Source: Zea mays (taxonomy: Eukaryota; Streptophyta; Magnoliopsida; Poales; Poaceae). From it: a stretch of DNA of 64,000 nucleotides. Numbering within the stretch: the stretch's first letter is position 1; the number at the start of each line of letters is the position of its first letter. Under the pieces are notes generated by a model. The model was not told the origin of the DNA. It was given only the letters and a program-made list of their open reading frames with translations, and did not search any database. Positions 23,753-33,479 of the stretch are shown here, in pieces. The DNA lies in contig NC_050096.1 of the NCBI RefSeq assembly GCF_902167145.1, forward strand, positions 159,959,825 to 160,023,824, read 5' to 3'. The translations under genes were made by a program, and so were the position numbers.

Positions 23753-25026
23753 TGTAGGATTACGGGGAGGCTACGCTAGCGCAAAACAAAATTTTCATCC
23801 CCATAATACCAAGAACTACTGCGGTTATAGGTCATGGAATTACCACTAGACGCGCAGAGCAGCGGAAGACGTCTCGATGTAGACGAACGCGTCGAGCAGT
23901 GTCGTGCAGTCGCCGGCGTCCTTCATGTCCTCGCACGGTCCGTCCAAGTGCTCCAGATGCAGCACCTCCGAGGTATCCACACGTACAGGGAGGAAGCGCC
24001 GCGTACCGAACTGCTAGGTTCGCGACGGCGGCTTGGCGAGGGCGAGAGGTGGGCGGCGGCTGTTAGTTCGCTGGTGGCGAATTAGGTTATCTCTTAACCG
24101 CGCCCCCGCCCCTCATTATATAGGCGTTATGATGGGCTTCTGACGCCGAGGCCCATCATTAACCCTAAAGCCCAGTCTAATTTCGGATCTAATCCGAATT
24201 AGGCTTCCTTCCCCTTAAGTGTGTGACCCTATAGGTTCACGTACAAATAGACATAGCCCGAGTACTCTTACTTGGCCCAATAATTGACAGCGGCCTCTAG
24301 CAAGACATGTCAACTCCTATGTGTACGTAAAGATCATATCAGACGAACCATTGCGACATTACGTACATGTTGTTCCCTTTGTCTCACGATATTTGGTCTG
24401 GCTCTAAGCTGACCTCTCTTTCTCGATACTGTGAATTGGAATCCTTTCAATGGTTAACTCTTAACCCTAGCACGGCCATGCATTTCTTGATCCAATCACT
24501 CGAGGGGCCCAGAGATATCTCTCTCACAAAGAGAGGGACAAATTCCATCTTGACTGACCATGCCTCATAGCATGCTTCCTGACAAACCCAAAACTACCTT
24601 TATAACTACCCAGTTACGGGATAGCGTTTGATAGTCCCTAAGTAAGTCAATTCACATCTTGAGAACATGCGACAATCTCAGGTCTAAGGATACAGTATTC
24701 ATGTTGCAAGAAGAGAACTATATTATAATATCTCACGTTGGGTCGGTCCAGCCTCATGTCATACATGCACCCACATTATTAGTTTAACATCTCCATGTTC
24801 ATGACTTGTGAAATGTAGTCATCAACTAATACATGTGCTAGTCATCGACTCTGACTAGGGACATCATTTAGAATAACCATATAAGTAAAGAATCTCACAA
24901 ACAATTCACATAATTGCTAATCAATACAAGGTGCCTTCCATGGATATTCAATTAAGCAATATATATATCATGGATACAAAGAAATATGCTCATCTCTATG
25001 ATTATCTCTAGGGCATATTTCTAACA
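23753..25026 (-). repeat. Copia-B 5' LTR (element orientation)
   Basis: 1274 bp, nearly identical to 17227-18500. It begins TGTTAGAAATATGCCC on the minus strand and ends CCGTAATCCTACA next to the primer site. Confidence 0.93.
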
Positions 25027-26546
25027 TATTCCTCTCCTGATGCTGACTTATGGAAGGAAGCAGTAAGGAGTGAGATGGAATCTATTATGTCTAATGGAAC
25101 TTGGGAGGTCGTTGACCGTCCTTATGGTTGTCAACCTATAGGTTGCAAATGAATCTTCAAGAAAAAGCTTAGGCCTGATGGTACAATCGAGAGGTACAAG
25201 GCAAGGCTTGTGGCCAAAGGATATACCCAAAAAGAGGGTGAAGATTTCTTTGATACCTACTCACCAGTGGCTCAATTGACTACAATTCACACATTGATAG
25301 CCGTGGCAGCCTCTTATGGTCTTATCATTCATCAGATGGATGTTAAGACAACTTTCCTAAATGGAGAGTTGGATGAGGAGATCTACATGGATCAGCCAGA
25401 AGGGTTCATTGCAGATGGTCAAGAGAACAAGGTGTGCATGTTGATAAAATCATTGTATGGCCTAAAACAAGCACCTAAGCAATGGCATGAAAAGTTTGAT
25501 AATACTCTTACAGCTGTTGGCTTTGCTGTAGATGAGTCTGTCACGTGTGTGTATTATCGGTATGGTGGGGGTGAGTCTGTTATGTTGTGCCTTTATGTTG
25601 ATGACATCTTGATCTTTGGATCAAATCTCAATGTGATTGAGGAAGTTAAAAATCTTCTATCGAGCAATTTCAAAATGAAAGATTTGGGAGAAGCTGATGT
25701 CATTCTAAACATCAAACTTGTTAGAGAAGCTGATGGTGGGGTAACTTTGTTACAATCCCATTATGTGGAAAATGTATTGAGTCGCTTTGGTTTTAGTGAC
25801 TGTGATCCTGCTCCAACACTTTATGACCCTAGTGTGCTATTGAGAAAGAACCAGAGAATAGCAAGTGATCAATTGACATACTCCCAGATCATTGGCTCGC
25901 TCATGTACCTTGCAAGTGCAACAAGGCCAGACATCTCTTATGCTGTGAGTAAGCTAAGTCGGTTTGTGTCGAAACCAGGAGATGATCATTGGCGTGTTCT
26001 TGAGAGAGTGTTGCGGTATTTGAAAGGTACTATGACATACGGTATTCATTATACTGAAAACCCAAAGTGTTGGAAGGCTATTGTGATGCCAACTGGATTT
26101 CTGATGCTGATGAGCTTTATGCCACAAGCGGATATGTGTTTCTGTTTGGAGGTAGCGCTGTTTCCTGGAAGTCTTGCAAGCAGACTATCTTAACGAAGTC
26201 TACAATGGAAGCAGAACCCGCAGCATTAGACACTGCTGGGGCTGAGGCCGAGTGGCTTCGTGATTTCCTATTGGATTTACCGGTAGTTGAAAAACCGATA
26301 CCGGCTATTTCCATGAACTGTGACAATCAAACGGTGATTACAAAGGTTAACAGTTCTAGGAATAACATGAAGTCTACAATGCATGTTAAGAGGAGATTGA
26401 AATCTGTCAGAAAGCTGAAAAACTCCGGAGTTATAACGGTGGATTATGTCCACACATCGAATAACCTGGCAGATCAATTCACTAAGGGTCTATCACGCAA
26501 TGTGATAGAAAGTGCATCGAGAGAAATGGGTATGAGACCCATATGA
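25027..26546 (+). pseudogene. Copia-A reverse transcriptase and RNase H, broken
   Basis: This continues the Copia-A pol frame after Copia-B. The RT begins with ADLWKEAVRSEMESI and has a TGA near 25150, where the family has Trp in the CKWIFK-like motif. The palm follows (QMDVKTTFLNGELDEEIYM, LYVDDILIFGSNL), then the RNase H region. A frameshift near 26070 shifts the frame before [13 protein letters not shown]. RNase H then continues ([27 protein letters not shown]) to the stop at 26546. With the upstream lesions it cannot make a functional polymerase. Confidence 0.88.
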
Positions 26547-27071
26547 AATCTACTCTAGTGGTAACCTGCTCTATGTGATCGGAGATCCCGTGAAGTAGAG
26601 TGGAGAAACAAGCTAGGGGTAGGTTGTGAGGAAAGATCCCTTCTTTAACTCATTTCTGATGCACATCTTTCCTATCTATAAGGCAGGATGGTTTTTACCT
26701 TAATCTATTCCAAGAGTCTTATAAAGGTGAGATGTTGTCCTACAGAACATCTTCTGAGGAATACACCTATATGAGTCAGACTGCTGGTCACAGTCTATGG
26801 GACTTGGGTAATTCCTAAATACTCATGAAATGCACTGAAGTGTGACTTATATGCTTCTAAACAGCGGGAATACTCTTTTGCAGCCTAGTATCAGCAACGG
26901 ATTTGAGTGAATCTTACTTCGCACAAAACTGTCAATTCAAGGCTTAGTCCATTGTTCAGTTGTGAATGGGTGAAACTCTTATTCTAGATGGATGTTCAAC
27001 TTAACAGTCTCCATCGAAACACTGATATATCAAAGGATTGTGATTCTGATACTTCATCATTACAAACCCTA
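26547..27071 (+). other. Copia-A 3' untranslated region
   Basis: About 0.5 kb between the RNase H stop and the 3' LTR. It has no coding potential on either strand and no recognisable insertion. Confidence 0.6.
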
Positions 27072-27086
27072 CAGTTTGGTGGGGAT
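27072..27086 (+). promoter_or_regulatory. Polypurine tract of Copia-A
   Basis: The sequence GTTTGGTGGGGAT abuts the 3' LTR start TGTTGGATC. It is purine-rich but not a pure run, as is common in plant copia elements. Confidence 0.65.
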
Positions 27087-28143
27087 TGTTGGATCTTTTA
27101 TGGGCTTGGCCTATTTATTGAATAAACTCTATGGTGTGTAATGGTGGAGAATGCCAATAGTACCATATTAGAAGTCTAAGGGTCTTTTGGCTTGACTTAT
27201 ATGGTGGGAATTATTCCACCTAACTTGAGATGTCAAGAAACGGACAAGCGCGTGCCACACGCGCGCGCGCCGCCGCCGCCGCCGGCCGGGCCGGGCGTGG
27301 CGAGGAAGGCAGGCGAGCGGGTGTGGTGTGGTTGTGTTAATTTTTAGCACTCACTAACCGCGTAAACCTTTCAGTTGCCTGTCTTTTCATCAGCTGCATG
27401 TGAGACTCTTGTCCTTCAGCTGTCTGTCCCTTGGCGTGCAGCATGCGACCCTTCTCTTTCAGCTTCCCTTTGCGAGAGGTTAAGTAGAGGAGAAGCCCTG
27501 GCACTTGGTACACGAGAACAGAACCATTTCAGAGTCACAGCCCAGCCGCAAGAGAGAGTATTCCATCTCGTGACTCTGCGCGCACAGAGAAGCGAGAGGG
27601 CAGGTGCCTTCGAAGCCCTTGCCGTTCGAGACCTTGCACAGGGGATCGACAATTAGGTTTTTGGGGAGCGTCTACGCGACTGCCCAAAACATCTTCCTGG
27701 CGACATGACAAGGGAAGCTAGACAAGGATCTGGATCATCAGAGCGCATGAGAGGGTATGATCATTTTATTTCCTTACTGTTTTACGTTCTGCAGATTATA
27801 TATGTTTCATATATTCATCTGTATATATTCATCTGTGTTGTTTTACATGTAGCGATGATTTTATCTTATCTGTTCTGTCTTATTATAATATGTTATATTT
27901 GTTTGTTTTAATTTTACAGTCATGTTATTTATGTTTCTATCTGTTTAATTTTAACTGTTCAGTTAGTTACAAGCTTATCATATTTATATGATTTATATGC
28001 TTCGTATGCTTTATGTTCTCATGATCCATATTGTTATGGACATTTTTGAGATCACGATTTATATGGTTAATTATCTTTTATATGTCCTTATAATATTAAT
28101 TTATGGAATTAAAATAATATAGAAAATGTCTATAATTCTAACA
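27087..28143 (+). repeat. Copia-A 3' LTR
   Basis: 1057 bp, colinear with 13736-14804 and diverged by several percent with small indels. It ends TTCTAACA, followed by the agaaa duplication. Confidence 0.9.
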
Positions 28144-28148
28144 AGAAA

Positions 28149-28462
28149 GAGATGAAGCAGTAGACCACGGCGAGCTGAAGATGCGATACGATGGAGCTCG
28201 GCCAACAGACAGGTTGCGTGCAGGGATTAGCTTGGCTGCGCGCCGCATGGGCGAGCAGGGAGATCCGGGCGAGCACGGAGCAGCGGCTGGACGCCCTGAG
28301 AGGACATGCGCGCAGGGATGAAACTCCACGGCGACCATGGCTGCAGGAAGCGGTGACGGAGTGGAGCAGGGAACTTGGCGCGGCTTGGAGATGGCGACCG
28401 AGTAGAGGAGAGACCAACGCAGGGAAGAAATCCGAGCAGAGAGCTTCGCGCTTGGGGCAGAG
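28149..28462 (-). repeat. LARD 5' LTR, piece 2 of 5
   Basis: Matches 5741-6052 of the other LTR (gagatgaagcagtagaccacgg onwards). It ends at the gag duplication that marks the CACTA-1 insertion. Confidence 0.88.
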
Positions 28463-28476
28463 CACTACAGGAAACG

Positions 28477-28760
28477 CATAAATATTCGTGGGCTGGAATA
28501 TTTTCGTGGGCCAGCCGACGAAAATACAGCAGTTATTTTCGTCGGCCTCCATGGCCGACGAAAATAGAGGTTATTTTCGTGGGCCGCTAATATGTACGTC
28601 GGTCGGCCGACGACAATTCGACACTTATTTTCGTCAGCCCCTGCGGCCGACGAAAATAGCAGTTATTTTCGTGGGCCGCTATATTTACGTCGGCCGACCC
28701 ACGAAAATAACTTCTATTTTCGTCGGCCTAAATCAGGCCGACGAAAATACAACGACCCTA
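28477..28760. repeat. CACTA-1 5' subterminal repeat array
   Basis: More than ten copies of a core ATTTTCGT(C/G)GGCC or its reverse complement. Many are paired head-to-head as short palindromes separated by 5-15 bases. Such arrays are the binding sites for the TNPA-type accessory protein in En/Spm. The same motif fills 40683-40975. Confidence 0.85.
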
Positions 28761-28769
28761 ATCCCGCGG

Positions 28770-29400
28770 ACACGCTCGATTCGATTCCGTTTTGCCCAAA
28801 TTCACCGTCGCTCGCCGCAGCCCGCTCCTCACCCCGCCCGTCGCCGAGGCAGCCCGCCGTCCGCCGCCCTCGCCGCGCCCGCTCCTCGGCCACGCCCGCC
28901 CGTTCGCCGCCCCTCGCCGCGGCAGCCCGCCGTCCGCTCCTCACCGGCTCGCGCGCCACGGAGCACGCCCGCCCGTTCACCGCCCCTCGCCGCGGGCAGC
29001 CCGCCGTCAGCCGCCCTCGCCGCGCCTGCTCCTCACTGGCTCGCCGCGGGCAGCCCGCCGTCCGCCGCCCCTCGCCGCGCCCGCTCCTCACCGGCTCGCC
29101 GCGGGCACGCCCGCCGTTCGCCGCCCCTCGCCGCGAACACGCCGCCGTCCACCGCCCCTCGCCGCGAACACGCCGCCGTCCACCGCCCCTCGCCGTGCCC
29201 GCTCTTCACCGCCGCGTGCCGCACGCCCGTGCCTGCTCCTCACCGCCACCCGCCCGCCGTCCACCGCCCCTCGCCACGGGCACGCCGTCCGCCGCCCCTT
29301 GCCGCACCCGCTCCTCACCGCTCCGTCGAATTCGAACCCGCCCAGGCTCCGGACACGCGTCGTCGACGTCCTCCCACGTCCGCTCCGGTATGGTCGCCTT
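28770..29400. repeat. GC-rich, low-complexity block upstream of TNP2
   Basis: Imperfect tandem repeats of cgccgcccctcgccgcg-type units make the sequence open in several frames on both strands, giving ORFs of 200-300 codons rich in Pro, Ala, Arg and Ser. No domain is recognisable and the three plus-strand frames look alike. I read this as compositional openness, probably a promoter or leader region. Confidence 0.6.
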
Positions 29401-29498
29401 GTGATTAAGATTTGAGTTAACTTGTCGAGTTATTTTTTAATGTTTAGAGTTCAGTTTTAATCGTTAACCGTAGCGAACCGTATGTGTCACCCGTTCGG

Positions 29499-29538
29499 GA
29501 ACGGCGAACGTCACATTGGCTTGTGAGGTTCGCCGTTC
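29499..29538. repeat. Short inverted repeat (16-bp arms)
   Basis: GAACGGCGAACGTCAC at 29499-29514 pairs with 29523-29538 with one mismatch across an 8-nt loop. Confidence 0.75.
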
Positions 29539-29569
29539 TGGAATTGTCCACGTATTTTGGACAGCCTGA

Positions 29570-29762
29570 GAGTGTAAGCCGATGCTTGTGATTTGTGACA
29601 TGTGCCTTACGATTGACGCGGAATTTCGGTTGTGTAACCCAGTTGTTCTCCAACACACCATGTTCAGGCGTGTGCTTGGAGAGCAGCGGGGTTATGCTGC
29701 CGAAATTTCGCGACAATCGTAGGCTACACGTCATAAATCACAAGCATCAGCCAACACTCTTG
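29570..29762. repeat. Long imperfect inverted repeat upstream of TNP2
   Basis: Arms of about 90 bases (29570-29659 and about 29670-29762) are complementary at roughly 80% by eye, with no gaps needed. The longest perfect blocks include GATGCTTGTGATTT and AATTTCGG. The loop is about 10 bases around catgttcagg. It lies about 90 bases upstream of the TNP2 start codon, so a read-through transcript could fold into a hairpin. Confidence 0.75.
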
Positions 29763-32700
29763 GGTGGGTTTAGGGCCTTTACCTAATAGGGAGTTCACCT
29801 AATTAAGCCACGGACGATCGTTGATGTTCTTTGACTTTTGTTTAGCCTTTGAAATGGACGGTGATCGGAGGGTGATGTATGACGGGTGGAGAAAGGATGG
29901 GGCACATTCGAATGAATGGATGGGTGTAACAAAGGCTTTTCTTGAGCACGCTTTCAAAGATGCAACTGGTCGTCTAGTGAAGTGTCCTTGTAATCGCTGC
30001 GAGAACAAGTGGCCTCAGAAGAAGGAAGAAATGGAGAAACACCTTTGCAAAAGTGGGTTTATGCCGAACTACCTTGTATGGTACCGGCATGGAGAGTCTA
30101 TTAGACACGTTGACGCGGAGGTGGAGCTTGATGACGATCATGATAGGATGGACGACATGTTGCATGATCTTGGTAGGGATGTTGAAATGAACGCTGAGGA
30201 GCCGGGGCAGCTTCCACGCGATGCTCAAGAATTCTTCCGGCTACTCGCCGCGGGAGAAGAGAGACTGCACGAGCACACTCAGATGTCAGTTCTTGGGACT
30301 CTCACAAGACTAATGGCGATAAAGTCGAGGCACAATATTTCAAACAGTGCTTACAACGACATCGTCCAACTGATGGGCGAGGTTCTCCCGGAGAATCATA
30401 AGTTGCCAAAAAATATGTACTTCGCAAAGAAGATGTTGGCTGGTCTTGGGATGACATATGAGAAGATCGACGTGTGTCCCAACAGTTGCATGCTATTCTT
30501 TGAGGAGGATGACAAGCTGGACCGTTGTAAGCATTGCGAAGCTTCTAGATATGTCGAGGTGACAAATGATGAGGGTGAATTGGTAGTTACGAAGGTCGCA
30601 GCTAAGCAACTTCGTCGGTTGCCCATCATTCCTCGGCTTTCAAGGTTGTTCCTCAACAAGGAAATAGCTCTGCATATGACGTGGCCAAAGAATGGTGTAC
30701 GTCTCATCACTGATCCAGACATAATGGTCCATCCGTCGGACGGTGATGCGTGGAAGGCATTTGACGAGTTTGATCCCGAATTTGCAAACGACCCTAGGAG
30801 TGTACGGCTTGGTCTATCGACAGACGGATTCACACCTTTCAATACCAGTGCAAGCCCTTACTCGTGTTGGCATGTCTTCATTGTGCCATATAATCTTCCT
30901 CCTGAGTTGGTCAATAAAGAAGAGTTCATGTTCCTTGCACTAGTCATCCCAGGCCCTGAGCATCCAGGGCCAAAGCTGAATATGTTTGTTCGCCCTTTAA
31001 TTGAAGAGCTGAAACAATTGTGGAGAGGTGTGAAGGCTTATGACAGCCATACTGAAAAGGAGTTTACCATGCGCGCTGCTTATTTGTGGTCAGTGCATGA
31101 TCTGCTGGCGTATGGAGATTGGTCTGGATGGTGTGTCCATGGTCGGTTGTGCTGTCCCATATGTATGAATGATACAGATGCATTCAGATTGAAGCATGGT
31201 GGGAAAGTGTCATTCTTTGATGCTCATCGACGTTGGACTCCATTCAAGCATGATTTTAGGAATTCGCTTACTGCATTCAGAGGTGGAGCCAAAATCAGAA
31301 ATGGGCCACCAAAGAGGCAAACTGCACCGCAGATAATGGCATGGCATGCTTGTCTGAAGCAAGGAGAAAATGATAGGTTCCAAGGCTACGGGGAGGACCA
31401 TAACTGGACCCATATTTCATCAATATGGGAGCTTCCGTATGCAAAAGCCTTGATCATGCCGCACAACATAGACTTGATGCACCAAGAGCGTAACGTTGCT
31501 GAAAGCATCATAAGCACATGTTTCGATGTGACTGATAAAACGAAAGATAATATGAAGGCAAGAAAAGACATGGCTGAAATTTGTAAGAGGCCGATGCTCG
31601 AGTTGAAAGTAAGCGATAAAGGGCATGAAAGTAGGCCACGAGCTGATTACTGCCTCAAGCCTGATGAAACGAAAGAAATATTTAAGTGGTTGAAGAATCT
31701 GAAATTTCCAGATCGGTATGCGGCAAATCTGAAACGGGCAGTCAATCTGAAGACCGGTAAATTGATCGGTTTGAAAAACCATGACTACCATATTATTATG
31801 GAGAGGCTGATGCCCGTGATGTTTCGAGGCTATTTTAAGGATGAGCTTTGGAGCATATTTGCAGAGTTGAGTTACTTCTATAGGGAAGTATGCGCAAAGA
31901 CGGTATCGAAGAGGTTGATGTAGAAATTTGAGAAAGAAATTCCAATTCTTATTTGTAAATTTGAAAAGGTTTTCCCGCCAGGATTCTTCAATGTGATGCA
32001 ACATCTAATTGTGCATTTGCCTTGGGAAGCTTTGGTAGGCGGACCAGTGCAATTCAGGTGGATGTATCCTATAGAAAGGGCGTTGAAAAAGCTCAGGGCG
32101 TCTGTTCGGAACAAGGCTAGAGTCGAAGGGTGTATTGCGGAGGCTTTTGCCCTTAAGGAGATATCTCAATTCTCAACCAGGTATTTCGCTCGAGCCAACA
32201 ATGTCTTTGCGCCTTCAGTGCGACTTCATGTCGAAAATGAATCACCCCAAAGCACCCTTCAAATTTTTGCAAATCCGGGTAAAGCAGTTGGAAAAGGGAG
32301 TGTACGTCACATTGAAGCATCAGATTTGAACACGCTAATGCTATATATGTATAGCAATATTGACAGCACACAGGAGGCGTTCGAGTAAGTTTTCCTCATA
32401 GTTACGTCCATTTTCTCATCTCATAATTTTTATAGTGTGTAATCTCCATGTTTGTAATATGTCCAGCATGTTTGATGAAGAATGTTGGAAATCTACTAGT
32501 AAACCTACGGCCATCCAATTAGAAAATCTTCGACGTGATGGGTTGAAAGGTGGACCAAACTTCGTGCAGTGGTTTCGTAATTATGTTAGTAATTGTCGTT
32601 CTCTCATTGTCCATACTTAATCTTTGAATTTTGGACTTGGAAGATATAATGCATATACTAATTACTTGTATAGGTTTCCAAAAACTCTGTGCACCTGGAC

Positions 32701-33024
32701 TTGCAGCAAATGGCACATACCTCTGTGTCCGTCCGAAACTATACTCGCTATGATGTAAATGGATATCGCTTCCGAACCGCGAAATTGGAGAAGAGTCGAC
32801 CATTGGCAGCCACCACCAATAGTGGTGTGTTGGCAAGTTCATATGTTGACGATGACAAAGTAGTGGACTATTACGGTGTTCTTCAAAACATTGTAGAGTT
32901 GATTTTCGATGGCCCCAAAGAACTTAAAGTCGTGTTTTTCGAGTGCGACTGGTTTGATGCTCATAGTGGGACTCGTGTCGACAAGTATGGTAATGTCGAG
33001 GTGAAGCATCACTACAAGAAACTG

Positions 33025-33450
33025 GTTAAAGAACGTGGGTGAAAAACCGTCGAACTTAATGTAATAGGCCGTCGAACTTACCATAAGAACGTGGGTTTAC
33101 CCACGAACATAGCCGACGGCGATTTTTGGACGAACTTAAATAAGTAAGTTCGACGGCCCCCACGTTCTTAAGGTTAAGAACGTGGGTACCGTCGAACTTA
33201 AGGTTAAGAACGTGGGTACCGTCGAACTTAAGGTTAAGACGTGGGTTTTTAAGTTCGACGGGGGCCGTCGAATTTTTTTCCATAAGTTCGACGGCACCCA
33301 CGTTCTTAACCTTAAGTTCGACGGGGCCACGTGGCCGTCGAACTTATGGGTCGTGCCTGGGTCGGTGAGGGCTGCCCATTAAGTTCGACGGCACCCACGT
33401 TCTTAACCTGTGGGTACCCACGTTCTTAACCTTAAGAACGTGGGTACTTA
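33025..33450. repeat. CACTA-2 5' subterminal repeat array
   Basis: Multiple copies of CCGTCGAACTTA and AAGAACGTGGGT in both orientations, including a 32-bp unit repeated in tandem at 33168-33240. The same motifs are at 37070-37278. By analogy these are accessory-transposase binding sites. Confidence 0.85.
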
Positions 33451-33479
33451 ACCCTTTTCAAGAAAAAAATAAAAAATAC

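Larger units (their letters stand above)
17227..25026 (-). mobile_element. Ty1-copia retrotransposon, young and nearly intact (Copia-B)
   Basis: A 7800-bp element flanked by tattc (17222-17226 and 25027-25031) lies in opposite orientation inside the pol gene of Copia-A. Each LTR is 1274 bp. On the minus strand they start TGTTAGAAATATGCCC, the signature of the Angela/BARE-1/RIRE1 group. By eye the two LTRs differ at about six positions (0.5%), implying roughly 0.2 million years at 1.3e-8 substitutions per site per year. Primer site, purine tract and a nearly complete gag-pol frame are present. The only coding lesion I find is a one-base loss in gag. Confidence 0.93.
13736..28143 (+). mobile_element. 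Ty1-copia retrotransposon, degenerate (Copia-A), with nested Copia-B
   Basis: Flanked by agaaa (13731-13735 and 28144-28148). LTRs of 1069 bp (13736-14804) and 1057 bp (27087-28143) begin TGTTGGATC and end TTCTAACA. Gene order is gag, protease, integrase, RT, RNase H, as in Ty1-copia. The coding part is cut at 17227 by Copia-B, with tattc duplicated. Coding lesions include an in-frame TAG (15165), a frameshift near 15980, TAG at about 16676, TGA at about 25150 and a frameshift near 26070. The LTRs differ by several percent by eye. The protein resembles TNT1-type plant copia polyproteins; I cannot assign a named family. Confidence 0.9.

Noticed and set aside
28477..28760. CRISPR-like array in the CACTA subterminal repeats
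   Set aside because: Repeats are short, occur in both orientations with irregular spacing, and sit next to CACTA terminal repeats. They are transposon binding sites.
28488..29408. Long ORFs (306, 270 and 207 codons) upstream of TNP2
   Set aside because: Three overlapping frames share the same low-complexity Pro/Ala/Arg/Ser composition. The 306- and 270-codon ORFs also run through CACTA subterminal repeats, which are binding sites rather than coding sequence.
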